From contig NZ_JAFVLN010000019.1 of NCBI RefSeq assembly GCF_017377775.1, positions 124,001 through 188,000 of the forward strand: a stretch of DNA of 64,000 nt, given 5' to 3'. Made by a program: the position numbers and the translations under genes. Within the stretch, counting starts at the first letter, position 1. Each line of letters starts with the position of its first letter. Source of the DNA: Streptomyces sp. VRA16 Mangrove soil. Lineage in GTDB: Bacteria; Actinomycetota; Actinomycetes; Streptomycetales; Streptomycetaceae. Under the pieces are notes generated by a model. The model saw nothing but the letters and a program-made list of their open reading frames with translations. It was not told the origin of the DNA and did not search any database. Positions 17,525-25,575 of this stretch are shown piece by piece.

Positions 17525-17551
17525 GGGAATGCATGCCCCGTAGGATCCGTT
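17525..17551 (+). promoter_or_regulatory. SigR-type promoter for trxB-trxA
   Basis: GGGAAT (17525-17530) and GTT (17549-17551) are separated by exactly 18 bp. This matches the GGAAT-N18-GTT pattern recognised by the thiol-stress sigma factor SigR, known to drive trxBA in S. coelicolor. It lies 75 bp before the trxB start. Confidence 0.8.
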
Positions 17552-17625
17552 GGGTGGGGTGAGAGTCCCGAGAAGAGGCTCCCCCGGCAGTACGCAGAAG
17601 TCCCGCAGAGACGAGGAATCAAGCC

Positions 17626-18597
17626 GTGAGCGACGTCCGTAACGTGATCATCATCGGCTCCGGGCCAGCCGGCTACACGGCGGCGCTGTACACGGCGCGT
17701 GCTTCGCTGAAGCCGCTCGTGTTCGAGGGTGCCGTCACCGCCGGTGGCGCGCTGATGAACACGACCGAGGTGGAGAACTTCCCCGGCTTCCAGGACGGCA
17801 TCATGGGCCCCGAGCTCATGGACAACATGCGGGGCCAGGCCGAGCGCTTCGGCGCTGAGCTCGTCCCCGACGACGTCGTGTCCGTCGACCTCACCGGTGA
17901 GATCAAGACCGTGACGGACACCTCGGGCACCGTGCACCGTGCGAAGGCCGTCATCGTCACCACCGGCTCCCAGCACCGCAAGCTCGGTCTGCCGAACGAG
18001 GACGCGCTGTCGGGCCGTGGCGTCTCCTGGTGCGCGACCTGCGACGGCTTCTTCTTCAAGGACCAGGACATCGCCGTGATCGGCGGCGGCGACACCGCGA
18101 TGGAGGAGGCCACCTTCCTCTCGCGCTTCGCCAAGTCCGTGACGATCGTCCACCGCCGCGACAGCCTGCGCGCCTCCAAGGCGATGCAGGAGCGTGCCTT
18201 CGCCGACCCGAAGATCAAGTTCGTCTGGGACAGCGAGGTCGCCGAGATCAAGGGCAACCCGAAGCTGGAGGGCCTGACGCTGCGCAACCTGAAGACGGGC
18301 GAGACGTCCGAGCTTCCGGTCACGGGCCTGTTCATCGCGATCGGCCACGACCCGCGCACCGAGCTCTTCAAGGGGCAGCTCGAGCTGGACGACGAGGGCT
18401 ACCTGAAGGTTCAGGCCCCCTCGACCCGCACCAACCTCACCGGTGTCTTCGGCGCCGGTGACGTCGTCGACCACACCTACCGTCAGGCGATCACGGCGGC
18501 CGGCACCGGCTGCTCCGCCGCTCTCGACGCCGAGCGCTTCCTGGCCGCGCTCGCCGACGGCGAAGCCGCCGAGCCCGAGAAGACCGCCGCGGTCTGA
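17626..18597 (+). CDS. trxB: Thioredoxin reductase
   Basis: The product (323 residues) is a low-molecular-weight thioredoxin reductase that passes electrons from NADPH via FAD to thioredoxin. The FAD motif is IIIGSGPAGYTAALYTARA (near 7-25). The redox-active pair is C136-A-T-C139. The NADPH motif is GGGDTAMEEA, and the C-terminal FAD motif is GVFGAGDVVD. The GTG at 17626 follows GACGAGGAATC. It is in an operon with trxA (44 bp gap) and has the SigR-type promoter upstream. Confidence 0.97.
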   Translation: MSDVRNVIIIGSGPAGYTAALYTARASLKPLVFEGAVTAGGALMNTTEVENFPGFQDGIMGPELMDNMRGQAERFGAELVPDDVVSVDLTGEIKTVTDTSGTVHRAKAVIVTTGSQHRKLGLPNEDALSGRGVSWCATCDGFFFKDQDIAVIGGGDTAMEEATFLSRFAKSVTIVHRRDSLRASKAMQERAFADPKIKFVWDSEVAEIKGNPKLEGLTLRNLKTGETSELPVTGLFIAIGHDPRTELFKGQLELDDEGYLKVQAPSTRTNLTGVFGAGDVVDHTYRQAITAAGTGCSAALDAERFLAALADGEAAEPEKTAAV

Positions 18598-18641
18598 CCC
18601 GTACTTCCACCACCGCAACACCGAGAAATGAGGAGCCCGCT

Positions 18642-18974
18642 GTGGCCGGCAACCTGAAGAACGTGACGGACGCTTCCTTCGACGAGGACGTCCTCAAGAG
18701 CGACAAGCCCGTCCTGGTCGACTTCTGGGCCGCCTGGTGCGGTCCGTGCCGCCAGATCGCCCCGTCGCTCGAGGCGATCGCGGCCGAGTACGGCGACAAG
18801 ATCGAGATCGTCAAGCTCAACATCGACGAGAACCCGGGCACGGCCGCCAAGTACGGCGTCATGTCGATCCCGACGCTGAACGTCTACCAGGGTGGCGAGG
18901 TCGCCAAGACCATCGTCGGTGCGAAGCCGAAGGCCGCCATCGTGCGTGACCTCGAGGACTTCATCGCGGAGTAA
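18642..18974 (+). CDS. trxA: Thioredoxin
   Basis: This 110-residue cytosolic thioredoxin has the active site W32-C-G-P-C36 and the conserved cis-proline in MSIPTLNVY. It starts with GTG preceded by GAGGAG. Disulfide reduction is driven by TrxB from the same operon. In mycobacteria the amidase-like regulator gene cwlM follows trxC; here the next genes are a GNAT and parB, so cwlM is not in this position. Confidence 0.97.
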   Translation: MAGNLKNVTDASFDEDVLKSDKPVLVDFWAAWCGPCRQIAPSLEAIAAEYGDKIEIVKLNIDENPGTAAKYGVMSIPTLNVYQGGEVAKTIVGAKPKAAIVRDLEDFIAE

Positions 18975-19009
18975 TCTCCCGCGACGCCGTTTCACGGACG
19001 GCAGCCGCT

Positions 19010-19023
19010 GTTTCACGTGAAAC
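19010..19023. other. parS: parS site 6, after trxA
   Basis: This perfect GTTTCACGTGAAAC lies between the convergent trxA and GNAT genes, 36 bp past the trxA stop and just before the terminator hairpin. Confidence 0.95.
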
Positions 19024-19028
19024 ACGAG

Positions 19029-19054
19029 CGGGCCAACCCCATCGGGTTGGCCCG
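19029..19054 (+). terminator. trxA terminator
   Basis: CGGGCCAACCC (19029-19039) pairs perfectly with GGGTTGGCCCG (19044-19054) around a short loop. Confidence 0.8.
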
Positions 19055-19099
19055 TTCGGCGTTCCGGCCCCTCAGTTCTGGTCCCTTAGTTCCGGTCCC

Positions 19100-19717
19100 T
19101 CACAGCGGCCGCAGCGCGGGCTCCTTCTGGACCGCGCCCAGGAGCCGGTCCAGCGCCATCTCGACGTCTTCCTTCCACGACAGCGTCGTCCGCAGTTCGA
19201 GGCGCAGCCGCGGGTACGAGGGATGCGGGCGGACGGTCTTGAAGCCGACGGCCAGCAGATGGTCGGCGGGCAGCAGACAGGACGGCTCTTTCCACTGGGC
19301 GTCGCCGAAGGCCTCGATCGCCTTGAAGCCCCGGCGCAGGAGATCCTTGGCGACAGTCTGCACGATGACCCGTCCGAGCCCCTGACCCTGATGACTGGGC
19401 TGGATCCAGGCCGTCATCAGCTGGACGGCATCGGGGGACACCGGGCTCGTCGGGAACGAGAGGGAACGCGGCACATAAGCGGGCGGCGCGTAGAGCACGA
19501 AGCCGACCGGGACGTCATCGACGTAGACCACGCGACCGCAGGAGCCCCACTCCAGCAGGACCGCTGAGATCCACGCCTCCTTCTCCAACTCCGGCGTACC
19601 CGCCTTCACTGCGGCTTGGCCACTGACCGGGTCCAGCTCCCAGAAGACACACGACCGGCAGCGCTGGGGAAGGTCCGGGAGGTTGTCCAGCGTGAGCGGT
19701 ACGAGCCGACGCCCCAT
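19100..19717 (-). CDS. GNAT-family N-acetyltransferase
   Basis: The product has 205 residues. It carries the acetyl-CoA binding region of GNAT enzymes: LMTAWIQPSHQGQGLGRVIVQ (Q/R-x-x-G-x-G/A loop), followed by ALLRRGF-like and GDAQW segments. The N-terminal part includes QRCRSCVFWELDP, a conserved Cys pair seen in actinobacterial relatives. The ATG at 19717 is preceded by GAGGAAC. Its start overlaps the 3' part of a possible small gene. The substrate is unknown; it lies between trxA and parB. Confidence 0.85.
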   Translation of the reverse strand: MGRRLVPLTLDNLPDLPQRCRSCVFWELDPVSGQAAVKAGTPELEKEAWISAVLLEWGSCGRVVYVDDVPVGFVLYAPPAYVPRSLSFPTSPVSPDAVQLMTAWIQPSHQGQGLGRVIVQTVAKDLLRRGFKAIEAFGDAQWKEPSCLLPADHLLAVGFKTVRPHPSYPRLRLELRTTLSWKEDVEMALDRLLGAVQKEPALRPL

Positions 19718-19863
19718 GAAGGCAGTTCCTCGCTTTCCTCGCCCGCTGCGACGCGGGCGGCTGTCAGAGCGCTCCGTTCCCTGAGCAGACTGCCGACGAA
19801 TCCGCCGACCGCGCCCAGTCCGAGACCTGCGGTCATCAGCCCGGTGCGACTCACCGATCGCAT
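19606..19863 (-). CDS. Possible small membrane protein overlapping the GNAT gene
   Basis: The ORF has 85 codons. Its ATG at 19863 follows GGGGAGG with ideal spacing. Residues 1-30 include a hydrophobic stretch (TGLMTAGLGLGAVGGFVGSLL), then a charged segment with two Arg-Glu pairs. The last ~36 codons overlap the GNAT gene in another frame and look like shadow sequence, so the true protein may have a different end. It has the same orientation as parB and GNAT. No family is recognised. Confidence 0.4.
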   Translation of the reverse strand: MRSVSRTGLMTAGLGLGAVGGFVGSLLRERSALTAARVAAGEESEELPSWGVGSYRSRWTTSRTFPSAAGRVSSGSWTRSVAKPQ

Positions 19864-19960
19864 GACCCCGCCTCCCCTTGAGGTGCTGTCGGGTGGATGC
19901 GCTCTTCCCGGTCGCATCGTAACCACGATGCGATTCCATCGATACCGTAAGAAAGCAAAG

Positions 19961-19999
19961 AGCGAGCCGTGTTCCGGTACACACCGGACACGGCCCGCT
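19961..19999 (-). terminator. parB terminator
   Basis: An imperfect 17-18 bp inverted repeat (19961-19978 against 19983-19999) lies just past the parB stop. On the minus strand it is followed by a T-rich stretch (CTCTTTGCTTTCTT), fitting a rho-independent terminator. Confidence 0.75.
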
Positions 20000-20018
20000 C
20001 CCGGGCGTCCGAGGGCCG

Positions 20019-21122
20019 TCAGCCCTGTTCGTCGTCCTCGGTCTCCTCGGAGAGACCGTTCTGGAGAACCGGTCCTTCTCCAGGGGCGAGCGTGCCGAGG
20101 ATGCGCTCCAGATCATCCATCGAAGCGAACTCGACGACGATCTTGCCCTTCTTCTGGCCCAGGTCGACCTTCACCCGCGTCTCGAAACGGTCCGAGAGCC
20201 GCGTCGCGAGGTTGCTCAGCGCCGGAGAGACCCGTGCACCGGCCCGCGGCCCCTTGGCCCGGGTCGTGCTCGCGGGCCGCGAGCCCATGAGCGTCACGAT
20301 CTCCTCGACGGCTCGCACCGAGAGCCCCTCGGCGACGATGCGGTGAGCGAGACGATCCTGCTCCTCCGAGTCGTCGACGGAGAGTAGCGCGCGGGCGTGG
20401 CCCGCGGAGAGCACACCCGCCGCGACACGACGCTGCACGGCCGGCGAGAGCTTCAGCAGCCGCAGCGTGTTGGAGACCTGCGGGCGGGACCGGCCGATGC
20501 GGTCCGCCAGCTGGTCGTGGGTGCAGTTGAAGTCCTTGAGCAGCTGGTCGTAGGCGGCCGCCTCTTCCAGCGGGTTCAGCTGAGCCCGGTGCAGGTTCTC
20601 CAGCAGCGCATCCAGGAGAAGCTTCTCGTCCTCCGTGGCACGCACGATGGCCGGGATACGGTCGAGCCCCGCCTCACGCGTGGCCCGCCAGCGCCGCTCG
20701 CCCATGATGAGCTCGTAGCGCCCCGGACCCACCTGCCGTACGACGACAGGCTGAAGAAGGCCGACTTCCTTGATGGACGTGACGAGTTCAGCGAGGGCGT
20801 CCTCGTCGAACACATCGCGCGGCTGGCGCGGGTTGGGCGTGATGGAGTCGAGCGGCAGCTCGGCGAAGTGCGCGCCCGTGGGCCGCTCGAACTCCGGCGC
20901 CGCGTTCCTGGTGGGCGCTTCGGTTTCCCGTGAAACATCGCTCTGCGCGAGCGATGCCACCTTCGCCGCGGCCACTCCGCGCTCCGCGGTGAGGACCGGC
21001 ACCGAGCTCGGGGACGTCGAACCGCCCCCGGCCGGGGCGGCCTGCGCCGTCTTCTCAGGTGTAGGGGCAGCCGGGATCAGCGCGCCGAGGCCACGGCCCA
21101 GTCCCCTCCGTCGCTCGCTCAC
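20019..21122 (-). CDS. parB: Chromosome partitioning protein ParB
   Basis: The product (367 residues) binds parS and forms the segrosome with ParA. The CTP-binding N-domain has the GERRWRA box after YELIM. The HTH is CTHDQLADRIGRSRPQVSNTL. A C-terminal dimerisation domain ends in an acidic tail. The N-terminal ~75 residues are a linker that contains VSRET at 63-67, encoded by a parS-like sequence with one change. The GTG at 21122 overlaps the parA stop by 4 bp, so parB is coupled to parA. A terminator follows. Confidence 0.97.
   Translation of the reverse strand: MSERRRGLGRGLGALIPAAPTPEKTAQAAPAGGGSTSPSSVPVLTAERGVAAAKVASLAQSDVSRETEAPTRNAAPEFERPTGAHFAELPLDSITPNPRQPRDVFDEDALAELVTSIKEVGLLQPVVVRQVGPGRYELIMGERRWRATREAGLDRIPAIVRATEDEKLLLDALLENLHRAQLNPLEEAAAYDQLLKDFNCTHDQLADRIGRSRPQVSNTLRLLKLSPAVQRRVAAGVLSAGHARALLSVDDSEEQDRLAHRIVAEGLSVRAVEEIVTLMGSRPASTTRAKGPRAGARVSPALSNLATRLSDRFETRVKVDLGQKKGKIVVEFASMDDLERILGTLAPGEGPVLQNGLSEETEDDEQG
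20923..20936. other. Degenerate parS (one mismatch), inside parB
   Basis: The sequence is GTTTCCCGTGAAAC on the plus strand. On the coding strand the change turns CGT into CGG, both Arg, so the VSRET peptide is kept while the palindrome is weakened. Whether ParB still binds cannot be told. Confidence 0.7.
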
Positions 21123-22195
21123 TGAATACCCTCCGGCGTGCTCTGCTGGTCAAGTTGGGCGCCCGGGTGGGCGTTCTGGGCGTCGTAGTGAATCCCGACA
21201 CCGCGCAGTGCCATCTCCCGCGCCGCTTCGAGATAGGAGAGCGCACCGCTCGATCCCGGATCGTAGGTCAGCACGGTCTGCCCGTAACTCGGCGCCTCCG
21301 AGATACGGACCGAGCGGGGAATGCTCGTCCGCAGCACCTCGGTGCCGAAGTGACTCCGGACTTCGTCGGCGACCTGGGAAGCCAGCCGGGTCCGTCCGTC
21401 GTACATCGTGAGCAGGATCGTCGAGACGTGCAGCGCAGGGTTGAGGTGCCCGCGGACGAGATCGACGTTGCGCAGCAGCTGGCCGAGGCCCTCCAGCGCG
21501 TAGTACTCGCACTGGATCGGGATCAGTACTTCCGCTCCCGCGACCAGGGCGTTGACCGTCAGCAGGCCGAGCGACGGCGGGCAGTCGATGAGGATGTAGT
21601 CCAGCGGCTGCTCGTACGCCTGGATGGCGCGCTGCAGCCGGCTCTCACGTGCCACCAAGGACACCAGCTCGATCTCCGCACCGGCGAGATCGATGGTGGC
21701 CGGGGCGCAGAAGAGACCCTCGACGTCCGGGACCGGCTGCACGACGTCGGAGAGCGGCCTGCTCTCGACCAGCACGTCGTAGATGGACGGCACTTCGGCG
21801 TGGTGGTCGATCCCCAGAGCCGTAGAAGCGTTGCCCTGTGGGTCCAGGTCGATCACCAGGACGCGTGCGCCGTGCAACGCGAGTGAGGCGGCAAGGTTGA
21901 CCGTAGTCGTGGTCTTGCCCACCCCACCCTTCTGGTTGGCCACCACCATGACGCGGGTCTGCTCAGGACGTGGCAGGCCCTCGCCCGCGCGACCGAGAGC
22001 TTCTACTGCCAGTTGGGCAGCTCGACCGATGGGTGTGTCGTCCATCGGGGTCGGTGTTTCACGTGAAACATCCTCCCCCGCCGACTCGGTACGGGGACCG
22101 GGGACCGGATCGGTCATCGGTCCCGCGATGTTGGCGTCGGACCGCAAGGATTCACTCTCCTCGACTTCAGGCTCGCAATGAACAGAGCCTCCCAT
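21119..22195 (-). CDS. parA: Chromosome partitioning ATPase ParA
   Basis: The product has 358 residues from the ATG at 22195. The deviant Walker A motif is NQKGGVGKTTTT (near 85-97), preceded by a Lys-free strand RVMVVA. VIDLDPQGNAST and LIDCPPSLGLLTVNAL are the Walker A' and B regions. The first ~80 residues are an acidic linker that contains VSRET (43-47), encoded by a perfect parS. The start is uncertain: ATGs at 22117 and 22045 are also in frame, and the ORF is open to 22393. It is coupled to parB and drives origin and nucleoid positioning. Confidence 0.93.
   Translation of the reverse strand: MGGSVHCEPEVEESESLRSDANIAGPMTDPVPGPRTESAGEDVSRETPTPMDDTPIGRAAQLAVEALGRAGEGLPRPEQTRVMVVANQKGGVGKTTTTVNLAASLALHGARVLVIDLDPQGNASTALGIDHHAEVPSIYDVLVESRPLSDVVQPVPDVEGLFCAPATIDLAGAEIELVSLVARESRLQRAIQAYEQPLDYILIDCPPSLGLLTVNALVAGAEVLIPIQCEYYALEGLGQLLRNVDLVRGHLNPALHVSTILLTMYDGRTRLASQVADEVRSHFGTEVLRTSIPRSVRISEAPSYGQTVLTYDPGSSGALSYLEAAREMALRGVGIHYDAQNAHPGAQLDQQSTPEGIQ
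22056..22069. other. parS: parS site 7, in the N-terminal part of parA
   Basis: This perfect GTTTCACGTGAAAC is read as Val-Ser-Arg-Glu-Thr if parA starts at 22195 or 22117. If parA starts at 22045 the site would lie in the leader. Confidence 0.95.
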
Positions 22196-22353
22196 GCCTT
22201 CGGGGTCGAGAACCAGCGAGGCCCGATCTTCTGTGGACGAATCCCCCTCTGTGGACAACTCCGTGCCCGTATCGAGGGATCCGAGAGGTTGACGGTCGCG
22301 GGGAGCGGCCGCTGCGCGGCCGCGACTGATGATCCCATGCAGCAGTGAGCGAC

Positions 22354-22367
22354 GTTTCACGTGAAAC
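22354..22367. other. parS: parS site 8, in the parA-rsmG intergenic region
   Basis: This perfect GTTTCACGTGAAAC lies about 160 bp upstream of the chosen parA start. It is placed to let ParB act on parAB transcription. Confidence 0.95.
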
Positions 22368-22491
22368 ACGATGCACCGCGGCCCAGCGCGCACCTGTGCG
22401 ACACCCCGAGACGCGTACGTTTGACAGCTTTTGTGGAGTACCGCTGGTCGTCAGGACGGATCAGCGGCACTCGTCAACCGTCGATCAAGTC

Positions 22492-23208
22492 TCAGCGCCT
22501 GCGACGGGTGCGCCCCGTGCGGGCCGCCTTCGCCCGCTTGGCGGCGAACCGCACACCACCCGGGCTCTCCCCGACCTCCACGCGCACCACGGTCGAGAGC
22601 GGGTCGACCACGCCCTCGCCGACCTGGAGCACCGAGGTCTCCACGGCACCGAGCTTGCTCAGGGCCGCGCCGGCGCTCTGGACCTCTTCCTCCGCCGTGT
22701 CGCCCTTGAGGGCCAGCATCTCTCCGTACGGCCGCAGCAGGGGAACGCCCCATGCGGCAAGACGGTCGAGCGGTGCCACGGCGCGGGCCGTGACGACATG
22801 GACGGGCGGCAGCTTGCCGAGGACTTCCTCGGCGCGGCCGCGCACCACCGTGACGTGGTCGAGCCCGAGCAGCTCGACGACCTCGGTGAGGAAAGTCGTA
22901 CGCCGCAGCAGGGGCTCAAGCAGCGTGATCTTGAGGTCCGGGCGGACCAGGGCCAGCGGGATACCCGGAAGACCGGCACCCGAACCGACGTCGCACACGG
23001 TGACGCCCTCGGGCACGACCTCGGAGAGAACCGCACAGTTCAGGATGTGCCGCTCCCACAGACGCGGCACCTCGCGAGGCCCGATGAGGCCACGCTGCAC
23101 TCCCGCGTCAGCGAGGAGCTCCGCGTACCGCACCGCGTCCGGGAAGCGCTCGCCGAATACCTCCCGGGCGTGCTCCGGAGCCGGGGGGAGTTCTGCTGCC
23201 TCCGTCAC
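22492..23208 (-). CDS. rsmG: 16S rRNA (guanine(527)-N(7))-methyltransferase
   Basis: The product has 238 residues. It methylates G527 of 16S rRNA using S-adenosylmethionine; loss in Streptomyces is known to give low-level streptomycin resistance. Motif I reads VCDVGSGAGLPGIPLALVRP; LERHILN-type and VVTARAVAPL segments are family hallmarks. A basic tail (RRRR) closes it. I chose the GTG at 23208 because GGAAGGAC lies eight bases upstream; an upstream in-frame start at 23232 is possible. The gene is in the parAB-yidC block, with a terminator-like hairpin between it and jag. Confidence 0.94.
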   Translation of the reverse strand: MTEAAELPPAPEHAREVFGERFPDAVRYAELLADAGVQRGLIGPREVPRLWERHILNCAVLSEVVPEGVTVCDVGSGAGLPGIPLALVRPDLKITLLEPLLRRTTFLTEVVELLGLDHVTVVRGRAEEVLGKLPPVHVVTARAVAPLDRLAAWGVPLLRPYGEMLALKGDTAEEEVQSAGAALSKLGAVETSVLQVGEGVVDPLSTVVRVEVGESPGGVRFAAKRAKAARTGRTRRRR

Positions 23209-23275
23209 GGGGACCGTCCTTCCGTACCTCACCGCTCCACCGCACTGGGTGGCTGATTAACAGGCTGACAAAGAT

Positions 23276-23303
23276 CGGCCCCGCCTGCGAACAGACGGGG
23301 CCG
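23276..23303 (-). terminator. Hairpin after jag
   Basis: CGGCCCCG and CGGGGCCG pair across 12 bases. On the minus strand a short T-run (ATCTTTGTC) follows. It may end or attenuate transcription from the rpmH-jag operon before rsmG. Confidence 0.6.
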
Positions 23304-23320
23304 GGAAAGCGACGTGCCGC

Positions 23321-23830
23321 TCAGGCGGGGAGTACGACGACGAAGCGCTGCGGCTCCTCGCCCTCGGACTCACTGCGCAGCCCGGCGGCCTTGACCGCGT
23401 CGTGCACGACCTTGCGCTCGAAGGGCGTCATCGGCTTCATCTTGACCGGCTCGCCGGAGCTCTTCACCTCGGCCGCGGCCTTGGCGCCCTGCTCGGTGAG
23501 CTCGGCGCGCTTCTTGGCCCGGTATCCGGCGATGTCCAGCATCAGGCGGCTGCGGTCACCGGTCTCCCGGTGCACCGCGAGACGGGTGAGCTCCTGGAGG
23601 GCCTCGAGCACCTCACCGTCACGGCCGACCAGCTTCTGCAGATCACGGCTTCCGCCGTCACTGACGATGGACACCGCGGCACGGTCGGCCTCGACGTCCA
23701 TGTCGATGTCGCCGTCGAGGTCGGCGATGTCCAGCAGACCCTCGAGGTAGTCCGCAGCGATCTCACCCTCCTGCTCGAGGCGGGTCAGGGTGTCGCCACC
23801 CTCAGGAGCGGAGGTGGTGCCTTCCGTCAC
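23321..23830 (-). CDS. jag: Jag/KhpB-type RNA-binding protein (KH and R3H domains)
   Basis: The product has 169 residues. The KH domain covers ~55-110 (GRDGEVLEALQELTRLAVHR). The R3H domain covers ~125-169 with the diagnostic Arg-x3-His in FERKVVHDAV. The long Jag-N domain of Firmicutes is absent, as usual in actinobacteria. The GTG at 23830 follows AAGAAGGAG. It sits 54 bp after yidC, the standard arrangement. A role in RNA binding linked to envelope and division control is known for KhpB homologues; the targets here are unknown. Confidence 0.92.
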   Translation of the reverse strand: MTEGTTSAPEGGDTLTRLEQEGEIAADYLEGLLDIADLDGDIDMDVEADRAAVSIVSDGGSRDLQKLVGRDGEVLEALQELTRLAVHRETGDRSRLMLDIAGYRAKKRAELTEQGAKAAAEVKSSGEPVKMKPMTPFERKVVHDAVKAAGLRSESEGEEPQRFVVVLPA

Positions 23831-23884
23831 GGGAGGACTCCTTCTTACGTCTAAAGGCTTACGCCAACGTCTTACGTCGAGGTC

Positions 23885-25216
23885 TTACTTCTTGGAAGGG
23901 GACTTGGGACGCTGCGGACCCTTGCCCTGTCCCGACTTGGCCTTGCTGCGCTGCTGCTGCGAGCCACCGGCCGGCTTGGCGCCGCCCCGCTGCTTCGCCT
24001 GCGGCTTGGGCTTGGCGTCCTGCGGCTCGTCCTTCTTCTCCAGCGACGGCTTGGAGGAGTCGGTGGACTCGGTCGAGTCGGACTTGGCCGTGCCCTGCGC
24101 GGCCCCGCCCGTGGACTGACGCTGCGACTTGGACTGGCGCTTGGGCTGCTGGCGCTTGGGGGCGCCGGCCGAACCCGGGGTGCCGTCCTCGTCCAGAACA
24201 GCGGTGGCCGCCGAGCTCTTCACCACGGTGCCGTCGGCCTGCGCGGCGAGGCTGGCCTTGGTCAGACCGTTGATGAACTTGCGCTCGTGCTCGTTGCGGT
24301 CGCGGCCCTTGGAGACGATCGCCTTGACGATGTTCCGCTCGCGCTTGGTGCGCGTCGCACCGTGCTCGACCACGTGCTTCTGCAGGCCCTCGAGCATCTT
24401 GGCCTGGGCCTTGCTGCCCGGAGTGGGGTTCCTGCTGATCACGTACATCTGCTGGCCCATGGTCCACACGTTGGTGGTCAGCCAGTAGACGAGGACACCG
24501 ACGGGGAAGTTGATGCCCATGAAGAGGAAGATCAGCGGGAAGACGTACATCAGCATCTTCTGCTGCTGCATGAACGGCGTCTTGACCGTGAGGTCGACGT
24601 TCTTCGTCATCAGCTGGCGCTGCGTGTAGAACTGCGACGCCGACATCAGAAGGATCATGATGCCGGTGACGACGCGCACGTCGGTGAGCGAGGCGCCCAT
24701 CGCCTGCACCTCGGCGGCGCTGTCGGTGAACTTGGCGGCCAGCGGAGCACCGAAGATGTGGGCCTTCTGGGCGCTGTCCAGCAGCGGCTGGTTGATGACG
24801 CCGATCGTCTTGCCCTCGGCGATACCGGCCAGCGTGTGGTAGAGCGCGAAGAAGAACGGCGACTGCACGAGGATGGGAAGGCACGAGGAGAGCGGGTTGG
24901 TACCCGTCTCCTTGTACAGCTTCATCATCTCTTCGGACTGACGCTGCTTGTCGTTCTTGTAGCGCTCCTGGATCGCCTTCATCTGAGGCTGGAGCAGCTG
25001 CATGTTCCGCGTCGCCTTGATCTGCTTCACGAAGAGCGGGATCAGGCAGATGCGGATCAGCACCACCAGCGACACGATGGAGAGACCCCAGGCCCATCCA
25101 GTGTCAGGGCCGAAGATGGCTCCGAAGACCTTGTGGAACTGGACGATGACCCAGGACACCGGGGTCGTGAGAAACGCGAAGACGCCAGAAATCGCGTTGA
25201 CGATATCGGAAATCAT
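23885..25216 (-). CDS. yidC: Membrane protein insertase YidC
   Basis: The product has 443 residues. It inserts and folds inner-membrane proteins, alone or with SecYEG. The hydrophobic core has the expected five segments, including MISDIVNAISGVFAF, ILLMSASQFYTQRQLM and MYVFPLIFLFMGINFPVGV. The amphipathic region LLQPQMKAIQERYKNDKQRQSEEMM is the cytosolic C1 loop. There is an unusually long basic C-terminal tail (~150 residues rich in Lys, Gln and Ser) that could contact ribosomes. ATG at 25216; yidD ends eight bases upstream. Confidence 0.96.
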   Translation of the reverse strand: MISDIVNAISGVFAFLTTPVSWVIVQFHKVFGAIFGPDTGWAWGLSIVSLVVLIRICLIPLFVKQIKATRNMQLLQPQMKAIQERYKNDKQRQSEEMMKLYKETGTNPLSSCLPILVQSPFFFALYHTLAGIAEGKTIGVINQPLLDSAQKAHIFGAPLAAKFTDSAAEVQAMGASLTDVRVVTGIMILLMSASQFYTQRQLMTKNVDLTVKTPFMQQQKMLMYVFPLIFLFMGINFPVGVLVYWLTTNVWTMGQQMYVISRNPTPGSKAQAKMLEGLQKHVVEHGATRTKRERNIVKAIVSKGRDRNEHERKFINGLTKASLAAQADGTVVKSSAATAVLDEDGTPGSAGAPKRQQPKRQSKSQRQSTGGAAQGTAKSDSTESTDSSKPSLEKKDEPQDAKPKPQAKQRGGAKPAGGSQQQRSKAKSGQGKGPQRPKSPSKK

Positions 25217-25224
25217 GTCCCTGA

Positions 25225-25575
25225 TCAGGCTCCTTGGGCATGGGGCGGGGTCGCTGCGGACGGGCTGTCCTGGGCAGAGGGGCTGTCGTCCTGAACGACG
25301 GGGGCCGCTTTCTTGTCCCCGCGCAAGGCATCGCGCAGCATCTCGTGCCAGCGCGGGCGCTTACGCGGCGGAACGTGGTCGACACCGCCGGGGGACCACG
25401 GGTTGCACCGAAGGATCCGCCATGCGGTGAGGGCTGTTCCCTTGATCGCGCCATGACGGTCGATGGCCGTGAAACCGTAGTGGGAGCACGACGGGTAGTA
25501 CTTGCAGACGGGACCGAGCAGTGGACTGATGGTCCACTGGTAGATCTTGATCAGTGCAAGCAGTGGGTATTTCAT
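25225..25575 (-). CDS. yidD: Membrane protein insertion efficiency factor YidD
   Basis: The product has 116 residues. The YidD core is clear: YQWTISPLLGPVCKYYPSCSHYG, GTALTAWRILRCNPWSPGG. Its three conserved cysteines are present. It is amphipathic and thought to help YidC-dependent insertion. The C-terminal ~35 residues are a polar, Ala/Pro-rich extension. ATG at 25575 overlaps the rnpA stop by 4 bp. Confidence 0.95.
   Translation of the reverse strand: MKYPLLALIKIYQWTISPLLGPVCKYYPSCSHYGFTAIDRHGAIKGTALTAWRILRCNPWSPGGVDHVPPRKRPRWHEMLRDALRGDKKAAPVVQDDSPSAQDSPSAATPPHAQGA

Noticed and set aside
18988..18997. A second parS after trxA (CGTTTCACGG)
   Set aside because: Only the left half matches; the right half is GACGGC. 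It is a half-site at best.
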